From Pyrodictiaceae archaeon (GTDB taxonomy: Archaea > Thermoproteota > Thermoprotei_A > Sulfolobales > Pyrodictiaceae), in assembly GCA_027043685.1 (NCBI GenBank), contig JALUFI010000309.1, forward strand, positions 1-7,485: DNA of 7,485 nt. Direction: 5' to 3'. A program made the position numbers and the translations under genes. Each line of letters starts with the position of its first letter. Within the stretch, counting starts at the first letter, position 1. This document shows positions 1 to 6,125 of this stretch, one piece after another. Below the pieces are notes generated by a model. The model worked only from the letters and a program-made list of their open reading frames with translations, did not search any database and was not told the origin of the DNA.

Positions 1-774
1 GTCGCGGTCATGGTTCTCGACAAGCTGCCCTATGATGTGCGCCGCATGGGCGGAGTCGCGAGGATGGCGAGCGTCCGCGCCATAAAGAGCGTGATGGAGA
101 CCGTGACGATACCGGTCATGGCGAAGGTGAGGATAGGCCACTACTACGAGGCCCTAATCCTCGAGGAGATAGGCGTCGACATGATAGACGAGAGCGAGGT
201 GCTGACCCCCGTTGACGAGAAGCACCACATAGACAAGTGGAGGTTCCGCGTCCCCTTCGTCAACGGCGCCAGGAACCTCGGGGAGGCGCTGCGGAGGATA
301 AGCGAGGGCGCCTCAATGATAAGGACCAAGGGCGAGGCCGGCACCGGCAACGTGGCCGAGGCGGTGAGGCACATGAAGATAATAATGGGGGAGATAGCCG
401 CCCTCATGAAGATGCCCGGCGAGGAGCTTGTGAGGAAGGCCAGGGAGTACGGCGTCCCGCTCAGCCTCGTCGAGTTCGTGGCCAGGATAGGCAGGCTCCC
501 CGTGGTCAACTTCGCCGCAGGCGGCATAGCGACGCCCGCAGACGCGGCCCTCATGATGTGGCTCGGCGCCGACGGCGTCTTCGTCGGCAGCGGTATATTC
601 AAGAGCAGTGACCCCAGGGAGAGGGCCGAGGCAATAGTCCTCGCGACCTCAATGTGGGACGACCCGGAGGCTGTGGCTGAGGCCCAGGAGATGATAAGCG
701 AGCAGAAGAGCATGATGGGCATAGACATAAGGACCCTGCAGCCCGAGGAGCTGCTCCAGACCCGCGGCGACTAA
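1..774 (+). CDS. pdxS: Pyridoxal 5'-phosphate synthase, PdxS subunit (5' partial)
   Basis: This is the synthase subunit of the DXP-independent vitamin B6 pathway; it makes PLP from ribose 5-phosphate, glyceraldehyde 3-phosphate and ammonia supplied by PdxT. The reading frame is open from base 1, so the start lies outside the window; judging from the position of the catalytic lysines, roughly 40 N-terminal residues are missing. Visible hallmarks are PVMAKVRIGH, with the first catalytic Lys at bases 124-126, and MIRTKGEAGTGN, with the second catalytic Lys at bases 328-330. They are 68 residues apart, as in Bacillus PdxS (K81/K149). The phosphate-binding segment NFAAGGIATPADAA and GVFVGSGIFKSSDP follow. 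The C-terminal tail (MGIDIRTLQPEELLQTRGD) fits the family. pdxT follows after 26 bases on the same strand, so the two are probably co-transcribed. Any promoter lies outside the window. Identification is secure. Confidence 0.97.
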   Translation, partial: VAVMVLDKLPYDVRRMGGVARMASVRAIKSVMETVTIPVMAKVRIGHYYEALILEEIGVDMIDESEVLTPVDEKHHIDKWRFRVPFVNGARNLGEALRRISEGASMIRTKGEAGTGNVAEAVRHMKIIMGEIAALMKMPGEELVRKAREYGVPLSLVEFVARIGRLPVVNFAAGGIATPADAALMMWLGADGVFVGSGIFKSSDPRERAEAIVLATSMWDDPEAVAEAQEMISEQKSMMGIDIRTLQPEELLQTRGD

Positions 775-785
775 CCCCGGGGAGA

Positions 786-792
786 GAGGGGG
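786..792 (+). promoter_or_regulatory. Ribosome binding site of pdxT
   Basis: The purine tract GAGGGGG lies eight bases before the ATG at 801, in the 26-base pdxS-pdxT gap. The spacing is good for a Shine-Dalgarno site and supports the ATG at 801 over the in-frame GTG at 804. The tract is part of a longer C4-G4-purine-G5 string beginning at 775. Confidence 0.5.
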
Positions 793-800
793 CACACGCC

Positions 801-1430
801 ATGGTGAGGGTAGGCGTCATAGCCCTCCAGGGCGGCGTGGCCGAGCACCTCCACATGCTCCGCCGCGCCTCCGAGGAGACCGGGATACCCGTGGAGACCG
901 TCCTCGTGAAGAGGCCCTGGCACCTAGACGGCGTCTCCGCGGTCATAATCCCCGGCGGCGAGAGCACCACGATAGGCAAGCTCATGAAGAGGACCGGGGT
1001 CGCGGAGAGGCTCCACAAGCTCCTGGTGGAGGAAGGGGTAGCGGCAATGGGTACCTGCGCCGGCGCAATCCTCCTCGCTAAGAGGGTTAGGGACCGCGTC
1101 CGCGGCGAGACCCGGCAGGAGACCCTCGCGGCAATGGACATAGCGGTTACCAGGAACTACTACGGCAGGCAGAGGGAGAGCTTCGAGGCCCTAGTGAAGC
1201 TCGAGGACCCCACCGGCCTGGCGCCCGAGCTCGAGGAGAGGCCCCTCCACGGAGTCTTCATACGCGCCCCATCCATAGACGAGGCCTGGGGCGGGGCAAG
1301 GATAACCGGCAAGCTCCAGGGAGTAGGCGTCGCAGCCATGCAGGGCTCGATGATAGCCCTGGCCTTCCACCCGGAGCTGACAAGCGACACCAGGCTCCAC
1401 CGCCTACTCCTCAGGCTCGCGAAGAAGTAG
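801..1430 (+). CDS. pdxT: Pyridoxal 5'-phosphate synthase, glutaminase subunit PdxT
   Basis: This is a class I glutamine amidotransferase that hydrolyses glutamine and channels ammonia into the PdxS barrel; the working enzyme is a PdxS-PdxT complex in the cytoplasm. The 209-residue length is close to the usual family size of about 200. Motifs in order are the N-terminal VGVIALQGGVAEH, IIPGGESTTIGKLM (residues 49-62, oxyanion and glutamine binding), GTCAGAILLA with the nucleophile Cys86, the PdxT signature VTRNYYGRQRESFEA (116-130), and AFHPELTSDTRLH, giving the triad residues His190 and Glu192. All catalytic residues are present, so the enzyme should be active. The 3' end overlaps a convergent minus-strand gene by 20 bases. 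Confidence 0.97.
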   Translation: MVRVGVIALQGGVAEHLHMLRRASEETGIPVETVLVKRPWHLDGVSAVIIPGGESTTIGKLMKRTGVAERLHKLLVEEGVAAMGTCAGAILLAKRVRDRVRGETRQETLAAMDIAVTRNYYGRQRESFEALVKLEDPTGLAPELEERPLHGVFIRAPSIDEAWGGARITGKLQGVGVAAMQGSMIALAFHPELTSDTRLHRLLLRLAKK

Positions 1431-1809
1431 CCCTGGCCCCCAGCTCCTCCAGCTTCTTGACACACGGGTCCTCCGCGAGCACCTGGGCCAGCCTCCGGAG
1501 CGCCTCCTCGTGGGGCCCAGGCGCCCGGAGAGCCATCAGGTTCTCGACTGCGGCTACGCCTCTCCCCACCTCGCAGAGGAGCTTGCCGCACCTCTCGGCC
1601 ACGCCCCTCCACTCCTCCCGGGGAATCCTCAGCCGCTCCAGGTTAGCGGAGACTGTGGCCAGGTCCTTGCTCATCCCGGCTATTATGGAGCGGAGGGCCC
1701 TCGGCTCAAGCCTCGGGAGCCGCGGGAGCCTCTCAGCGACGCGGGCGAAGCGGCTGAGACGCTCCAGCGCGTTCCACGGATCCTCGTCCACGCCCAGCCT
1801 ACAGTGCAT
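1411..1809 (-). CDS. Hypothetical small helical protein
   Basis: I do not recognise this 132-residue protein. Codon choice on the minus strand (third positions mostly G or C, AGG for Arg, ATA for Ile) matches the core genes, so it looks like a real gene and not a shadow. The sequence is charged and predicted mostly helical, rich in Leu, Arg, Glu and Ala, with no membrane segment or signal peptide. It has four cysteines (C3, C74, C79, C116); the pair in RCGKLLCEVG is separated by four residues, but there is no recognisable metal-binding pattern. The stop lies 20 bases inside the 3' end of convergent pdxT. The start is the ATG at 1809; the GTG at 1791 is an alternative, and neither has a convincing ribosome site. 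The gene is divergent from the AT-rich membrane-protein gene, with about 170 bases between them. Confidence 0.72.
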   Translation of the reverse strand: MHCRLGVDEDPWNALERLSRFARVAERLPRLPRLEPRALRSIIAGMSKDLATVSANLERLRIPREEWRGVAERCGKLLCEVGRGVAAVENLMALRAPGPHEEALRRLAQVLAEDPCVKKLEELGARATSSRA

Positions 1810-1977
1810 AACGGGATCCCTGGCTTCTCAGCTACAGCTAAGGGGAGTATTAGTGTAAATCCCGGTTACATTACGCGAGTACTAGCGATAGTGATGACGG
1901 CTAACAGTTATGTACCCATCGGACTTGAAAATGAAAGCATGAGCACACTGAAATATGTCTTGCCGCATCATTCCTCG
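1810..1977. other. Divergent intergenic region, start of AT-rich island
   Basis: This spacer separates the minus-strand gene starting at 1809 from the plus-strand gene placed at 1978. Composition changes here from GC-rich on the left to AT-rich on the right. It should hold promoters for both genes, but I see no strong TATA box. Weak candidates are AAATATG at 1951-1957, about 25 bases before the ATG at 1978, and a minus-strand TTTACACTAAT-like stretch around 1849-1859. A near-perfect 14-base palindrome lies at 1874-1887. The plus-strand frame of the downstream gene stays open through the whole spacer, with further in-frame ATGs at 1894 and 1939, so part of it could be coding. Confidence 0.4.
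1874..1887. repeat. Near-perfect short palindrome (possible operator)
   Basis: CGCGAGTACTAGCG is self-complementary except for one mismatched pair (bases 1877 and 1884), centred between 1880 and 1881. It sits in the divergent spacer, where a dimeric regulator could bind. A palindrome of this size also arises by chance, and no partner copy was seen, so the functional reading is weak. Confidence 0.3.
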
Positions 1978-3456
1978 ATGGCGCTATCATTAAGGTTGAG
2001 GCGAGGCGAACTATCTATCTACACGATTTATAGCCTGAAGGCTTTGGGGATGAAGGCTTTGGGGAGATCGATTCTAATAGCAATGCTTTTTTCAACCATT
2101 ATTTTGGCAAGCATAGTTAGCTACGCTCTTTCGATACATAACGGAGTATCAGACTCAAAGGCGAAGATAGCCAAAACCGCGGATACAAAGTATCTCGTAG
2201 TGCTATTCTCCAAGGATAAGACACTAAAGTCTATGCTTAGAAACATTGTAGAAAAGAATAGAATTAAATCTATAGCTATAAAAAGCATTGATAGAATTTA
2301 TAATTTATCAAAAATATATAGATTAATATTCATAGTTAACTCGAATACGGCACGTGAACTTAATTGTAACGCAATCCGGTACCTACTCTTGAGGAATAGT
2401 TCAATACTAGTTATAGGCAGGAAGCCCTTGGTCAGCCTCTTAGGCCATTGCCCGAACCTTAACCTCACACTAAGGATACTTAGCGAAGGTGGTGCGCCGG
2501 ATACCGCTGCAGCTATAAGTGCAATACCCTTAAAGGATGGGCTCCTTATACCATATTATAGATTCTATGGTATAATGAATTTAAATAAGATACTAAATAG
2601 AGAAATAAAGATACTTAAGAATAATAACTTTAGCTTATATATTTTAGAATTTCTCAAAAATAAGCCACAGATGCTCGATGAAGGGCTTCCATGGGATGAG
2701 TCAATGCTCACATGGTACTATGTAGGCGTTGTGACGGGGTACAACTACCCAATAATATGCGCTATTGGAAATAAATACTTTACGGCAGGATACATGGACC
2801 TAAGAGCGCTCTTTGCATCCGCTTGGCTCAATGATGTAAGCTATAATATACCATACGAATTTAAGATAGGTATCGAAGAAAATATTAAACATGCGACCAG
2901 AGGATTCCTTGGATGGCCTGCATTGCCTATTACTAGTCCAGTAACTATAGGAGAGCCTGAAAAGATTGACCTAGCCCTTTATCGCGACGATGAATGCATT
3001 GCAGATATATATCCATATGAAGAAACAAATGGACCTCTGCATGTTGTACTACACTATCTCGAAGTCACGGCCCAGGCTATAAGAGAGAGAGCATTCCCTC
3101 TAGACACTGATGGCAGCATTAACATTATACCTCAAGAGTACATGTCCCCCAGCAAGACCTACAGAGGACTGAGAAATTCCCGCGGCGTCTTCAGATGGGG
3201 ACAAGTGCTTCCTCTCCTTATCTGGTCCTTCAAGTCAGATGGCAGGGCCGGTGTAGCCTACTATATTGAGTCAAAAGACCCTCTTGAAGCGATGTTGAAT
3301 ATCACAGGTTCAATGATAACGTTAGATAAGAACTTTAAGAACTTCTGGCCTCCTCTTTCGGTACATAGCTGTGTTGTATATAAATGGTATAAAATTAAGG
3401 CATATTATATGGGACCATTAATTATTGAGCACGAAGGTAAAGGGAGTAAACCTTAG
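1978..3456 (+). CDS. Unrecognised membrane-anchored, probably extracellular protein in an AT-rich island
   Basis: I do not recognise this protein of about 492 residues. From the chosen ATG, a basic amphipathic N-terminus (MALSLRLRRGELS...) precedes one hydrophobic helix (about residues 31-53), consistent with a signal anchor and an outside C-terminal part. That part has five N-glycosylation sequons (N109, N140, N162, N217, N441) and five cysteines. Residues about 70-170 alternate hydrophobic strands (YLVVLFS, YRLIFIVNS, SSILVIGRK) with helices, suggesting an alpha/beta domain, perhaps like the flavodoxin- or amidotransferase-like domains of membrane-anchored archaeal proteins; this is only a fold guess. 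The rest is rich in Tyr, Trp and Ile. Composition is very AT-rich (bases 2221-2280 hold 15 G+C of 60), with ATA and AAT/AAA codons unlike its neighbours, suggesting transfer or relaxed selection. The start is uncertain: 1939, 1978 and 2050 are all possible, and a TTTATA at 2027-2032 favours a later start. No close ribosome site decides it. Confidence 0.8.
   Translation: MALSLRLRRGELSIYTIYSLKALGMKALGRSILIAMLFSTIILASIVSYALSIHNGVSDSKAKIAKTADTKYLVVLFSKDKTLKSMLRNIVEKNRIKSIAIKSIDRIYNLSKIYRLIFIVNSNTARELNCNAIRYLLLRNSSILVIGRKPLVSLLGHCPNLNLTLRILSEGGAPDTAAAISAIPLKDGLLIPYYRFYGIMNLNKILNREIKILKNNNFSLYILEFLKNKPQMLDEGLPWDESMLTWYYVGVVTGYNYPIICAIGNKYFTAGYMDLRALFASAWLNDVSYNIPYEFKIGIEENIKHATRGFLGWPALPITSPVTIGEPEKIDLALYRDDECIADIYPYEETNGPLHVVLHYLEVTAQAIRERAFPLDTDGSINIIPQEYMSPSKTYRGLRNSRGVFRWGQVLPLLIWSFKSDGRAGVAYYIESKDPLEAMLNITGSMITLDKNFKNFWPPLSVHSCVVYKWYKIKAYYMGPLIIEHEGKGSKP
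2036..2065 (+). repeat. Perfect 15-base tandem duplication
   Basis: The unit TGAAGGCTTTGGGGA occurs twice without change at 2036-2050 and 2051-2065. Being five codons long it keeps frame and doubles the peptide motif KALG (LKALG-MKALG) just before the membrane helix of the AT-rich gene. The second copy lies next to one of the possible start codons (ATG at 2050), so the duplication may also have shifted or doubled the translation start context. Confidence 0.85.
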
Positions 3457-3457
3457 C

Positions 3458-3463
3458 TTTTTT
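3458..3463 (+). terminator. T-tract terminator of the AT-rich gene
   Basis: A run of six T begins two bases after the TAG stop of the plus-strand gene and is followed by the AT-rich stretch ATATATC. Such T-tracts are the usual intrinsic termination signal in archaea. It lies in the 23-base gap between two convergent genes. The same bases (TTTATATA) also resemble a TATA box, but no plus-strand gene follows. Confidence 0.6.
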
Positions 3464-3479
3464 ATATATCAATTCTATA

Positions 3480-4265
3480 CTATGTTCCTACTTGTAACTT
3501 TTCTGCCCTTGAGAGTTTCCTCAGTAGCTCTATGGCGGAGAGGGCTGCGAGCATGCTTGTGCGGGGGTTCTCGGGGCTAGGCACGTTGTCGACCCGTGCC
3601 TCTAGCCTCCCCGCCTCGCCCTCCACGACAACTATGTGAGTGTTCCGCGTAGCCCCCGGGTCCGCGACTATCTCCACCTCGGCCTCCACGCCGGCAGCGA
3701 GGCTGAGGGCGGCGGCGACGTTGACGTTGAAGGGGTAGCGCTTCACCGCCTCGCCCGCGGGCCCCCGGTATATCACCGTGGGCTCCCTGGGCTCCTCCCT
3801 GAGGCCCAGGCTCCTGGGGTGCTTGATCGTCCTCAGCACCGCCCTCTTTATCCCGGCGTGCCTCATGGCGCGCACGGCGTCTAGGCCGGCTATTGCGCCG
3901 CTCGGGGCGTGTATCGTTGCGCCGCCCTTCTCGGCCGCATCTAGGAGCCTCCTCCTCGTCTCCTCGTCGAGCAGTGCCCCGACGCTGAGCACCACGAGGT
4001 CCACGCCTCGCTCCAGTATCTTTGGCCCGTAGGTGCGCACCGCCTCCTGGCTCGCCGTCTCCACGACCAGCCCGGGCTCCTCTCTGAGCAGCTCCTCGAG
4101 GCTCCCCGCTATCCTCGGGCGGCCCCCCAGCTTCTCGGCGAGGCGGCGGCACTTCTCCGGGTAGATGTCTAGGAGCGCCACCACCTCGGCGGGCACCTTT
4201 CCCCGGGCAACCGCGTCCACTATGACCGAGGCTATGGCTCCACAGCCTATGATTGCGAGCCTCAT
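3480..4265 (-). CDS. nadX: L-aspartate dehydrogenase (NAD biosynthesis)
   Basis: This enzyme oxidises L-aspartate to iminoaspartate with NAD(P)+, providing the substrate of NadA; it replaces the FAD-dependent aspartate oxidase NadB. The 261-residue protein starts with a Rossmann dinucleotide-binding loop, LAIIGCGAIASVI. An Asp after the second strand (VALLDIYPEK, D33) suggests that NAD(H) is accepted. The family block HAPSGAIAGLDAVRA (about 119-133), NVNVAAALSLAAG (about 180-192), the active-site His210 in ATRNTHIVVVEGE, and the C-terminal PSPENPRTSMLAALSAIELL all match archaeal and Thermotoga AspDH. I chose the ATG at 4265: it overlaps the nadC stop as ATGA and has GGAG eight bases upstream. 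The ATG at 4271 is possible but would sit only two bases from that GGAG. It is the last gene of the nad operon. Confidence 0.93.
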   Translation of the reverse strand: MRLAIIGCGAIASVIVDAVARGKVPAEVVALLDIYPEKCRRLAEKLGGRPRIAGSLEELLREEPGLVVETASQEAVRTYGPKILERGVDLVVLSVGALLDEETRRRLLDAAEKGGATIHAPSGAIAGLDAVRAMRHAGIKRAVLRTIKHPRSLGLREEPREPTVIYRGPAGEAVKRYPFNVNVAAALSLAAGVEAEVEIVADPGATRNTHIVVVEGEAGRLEARVDNVPSPENPRTSMLAALSAIELLRKLSRAEKLQVGT

Positions 4266-5137
4266 CGGCATGGCTCCGGCTCAGCCTCCGCGGAGAAGTC
4301 CACGCGGGCAGGCTGGGTAAACGGGTAACTGGTGCTCACCACGTCTACGCCCGCGGCGGCGTAGTTGGCTATGTTCCAGGGCCCTATCCCGCCGCTGGCC
4401 TCCACGGTTACGCGGCGCCGGAGCCCCCTCTCCTCGAGGAGCCGGACAGCCTCCTCCACCTCCCCGGGGCTCATGTTGTCAAGCATGACCACGTCCGCGC
4501 CGGCCTCTGCCGCCCTCACGGCGTCCAGGGGGCTCGAGACCTCGACGACCATGACGCGGTAGGGGCTCCTGGCCCTTATCCTCCGCAGGGCCTCCCCGAG
4601 GCCGCCGAGGAGCTCCACATGGGTATCCTTGACTATCACTGCGTCGCTTAGGCCCCAGCGGTGCGTGTCCCCGCCGCCCTGCTCGAAGGCCAGCTTGCTG
4701 CAGAGCCTGAACCCGGGCACAGTCTTCCGGGTGGCAGCCACCCTTACCCCGGGGTTGACGCTCCTCGCGGCCTCGACCAGCTCGGCGACCCTCGTCGCTA
4801 TCCCCGATGAGTAGATGAGGATGTTCAGCACCAGCCTCTCCAGCGAGGACAGCACGTCCCCCCGGCCACGGATAGCCATGACCACCGCGCCGGCCTCGAC
4901 CCTGGAGCCGCTGGCCGCGACCGCCCGGGCATCGAAGCCGAGGACGCGGAGCGCCTCCGCAACCTCCTCCACGCATGCAGCCACCGCCGGCCTCTTCGCC
5001 ACCACGCGGAGCCTGCCGCAGACCCCGTGGAGCCCGAGGAGCGCGGCCGCCTCGTCGCGGTAAGGCATGTCCTCCCGGAGCCAGTCCAGGAGGAGCCCGG
5101 CTAGCCTGTGGGCGAGCAAAACACTGGTACCCTCCAC
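4262..5137 (-). CDS. nadC: Quinolinate phosphoribosyltransferase (decarboxylating) NadC
   Basis: NadC converts quinolinate and PRPP to nicotinate mononucleotide, CO2 and pyrophosphate in the cytoplasm. Conserved features are ERLVLNILIYSSGIAT (residues 100-115, with R101), VAATRKTVPGFRL (R137, K138), GGGDTHRWGLSDAVIVKDTH (H159, R160, K170), VVEV (E199), VMLDNMSP (D220) and VEASGGIGPWNIANYAAAGVD. These cover the basic and acidic substrate-binding residues known from the Mycobacterium enzyme. The 291-residue length is typical. The usual C-terminal G-x-L-T-H stretch is replaced by STSYPFTQPARVDFS, and the N-terminal EDxxxGDxT motif by EDMPYRDEA. The start is GTG at 5137, 22 bases after the nadA stop, but no ribosome site precedes it. 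A TTG at 5119 follows GGAGGGT by nine bases and could be the true start. ModD-type relatives share the fold, but the residues and the nad context favour NadC. Confidence 0.92.
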   Translation of the reverse strand: MEGTSVLLAHRLAGLLLDWLREDMPYRDEAAALLGLHGVCGRLRVVAKRPAVAACVEEVAEALRVLGFDARAVAASGSRVEAGAVVMAIRGRGDVLSSLERLVLNILIYSSGIATRVAELVEAARSVNPGVRVAATRKTVPGFRLCSKLAFEQGGGDTHRWGLSDAVIVKDTHVELLGGLGEALRRIRARSPYRVMVVEVSSPLDAVRAAEAGADVVMLDNMSPGEVEEAVRLLEERGLRRRVTVEASGGIGPWNIANYAAAGVDVVSTSYPFTQPARVDFSAEAEPEPCR

Positions 5138-5159
5138 GGCCCCGGGGGGAGAAGGGGGG

Positions 5160-6125
5160 CTAGGCGAGGGTCTTAGGCAGCTTCCCCACCAGCTCCAGGC
5201 CCCGCACCACAGTCTCCCGGGCCCTCTTCGCGGTCTCCGGGGGCAGCTCGACCCGGGGCCTCAGGTGCTCCAGGCTAGCCACTATCTTGTCCAGGGTAAT
5301 CTTCTTCATGTCTATGCAGACCGTGCGGCCCGACACCGGGTACACCCTGGCCTCGGGGTAGAGCCTCCTGGCGCGGTAAGCAAGCCCCTCCTCGGTCGCG
5401 AGCACGTACTCGCCCCGGGGATCGGTGCGGCCTATGTAGCGGAGCATCTGGCTCGTGCTCCCCACGTAGTCAGCGAGCCTCCTCGCAGCCCTCGGCGCCT
5501 CTGGGTGGACGAGCACCCTGGCCCCGGGGTGCTCCTCCCGGGCCCTCCGCACATAGTACTCGGAGACCAGGTACTCGTGCACCGGGCAGTGGCCCTCCGG
5601 CGGCACAGCCACGACCTCGGCGGCGCCGCCCAGGCTCTCCCCAACCCAGTCCGCCAGGTTCCGGTCCGGGGCCAGCCCTATCACCTCGTGGCCCTCCCCC
5701 GCGAGCCTCCTCGCAGCCTCAACCGCGGATGCACTCGTGACCAGGTAGTCGCCCAGCGCCTTGGCCTCGAGTGTGCTGTTCACGTAGACAAGCAGCGGCG
5801 CCCCGGGGTACCTGGAGCGGAACCACTCGATAGCCCTCCTCGTAGCATAGTCCGCGAGGGGGCAGCCAGCTGCAGGCTCCGGGTGAAGCACCACCCTGTC
5901 AGGGTTCAGCAGCTTAGCGACCTCAGCCATGAACCTGACACCAGCCACCACGATAACCTCGGCATCAGTCTCAGCAGCGCGTATAGCCATCTCCAGGCTA
6001 TCCCCGACAAAGTCAGCCACATCCTGGACCTCCGGCAACGTATAGTTATGCGCCAGGATAACAGCCCTCCTCCGCTCACGGAGAACCCGAAGCCTCTCCA
6101 CAAGCCCCTCAACAAACCCAGCCAC
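5160..6125 (-). CDS. nadA: Quinolinate synthase NadA, [4Fe-4S] enzyme
   Basis: NadA condenses iminoaspartate with dihydroxyacetone phosphate to quinolinate. Seen in order are AVILAHNYTLPEVQDVADFVGDSL, VAGVRFMAEVAKLLNPD, AGCPLAD, YVNSTLEAKALGDYLVTSASAV, APDRNLADWVGESL, GHCPVHEY, HPEAPRAARRLADYVGSTSQM, TEEGLAYRAR and VCIDMKKITLDKI. The three cysteines in AGC, GHC and VCIDM are 92 and 90 residues apart and correspond to the three iron-sulfur ligands of archaeal NadA; the cluster leaves one iron free for substrate, which makes the enzyme oxygen-sensitive. I place the start at the GTG at 6125, with GGTGG six bases upstream, because it puts AHNY near residue 25 as in archaeal homologues (321 residues). 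The frame stays open to a GTG at 6215, which would add a 30-residue Trp-rich extension that the family does not need. It is the first gene of the nadA-nadC-AspDH operon. Confidence 0.95.
   Translation of the reverse strand: MAGFVEGLVERLRVLRERRRAVILAHNYTLPEVQDVADFVGDSLEMAIRAAETDAEVIVVAGVRFMAEVAKLLNPDRVVLHPEPAAGCPLADYATRRAIEWFRSRYPGAPLLVYVNSTLEAKALGDYLVTSASAVEAARRLAGEGHEVIGLAPDRNLADWVGESLGGAAEVVAVPPEGHCPVHEYLVSEYYVRRAREEHPGARVLVHPEAPRAARRLADYVGSTSQMLRYIGRTDPRGEYVLATEEGLAYRARRLYPEARVYPVSGRTVCIDMKKITLDKIVASLEHLRPRVELPPETAKRARETVVRGLELVGKLPKTLA

Noticed and set aside
144..728. Minus-strand open frame of 194 codons opposite pdxS
   Set aside because: Shadow of the highly conserved pdxS frame; Ser/Ala/Pro-rich with no recognisable motif.
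1891..1951. C/D box guide RNA: GTGATGA at 1891-1897 and CTGA at 1948-1951
   Set aside because: The end boxes fit, but the inner D' is degenerate (TTGA at 1925), lies 27 bases from the C box where about 10-12 is usual, C' is poor, and the terminal stem is only about three pairs.
1510..1977. Plus-strand frame of the island gene extended back to an ATG at 1510
   Set aside because: Up to about 1809 this is antisense to a minus-strand gene with clear coding pattern, and the resulting residues (Pro/Arg/His-rich) look like a shadow; the membrane helix marks the likely N-terminal region near 1978-2050.
3461..3468. TATA box TTTATATA on the plus strand
   Set aside because: It lies directly after a stop codon and T-run between convergent genes and faces only the antisense of AspDH; better explained as part of the terminator.
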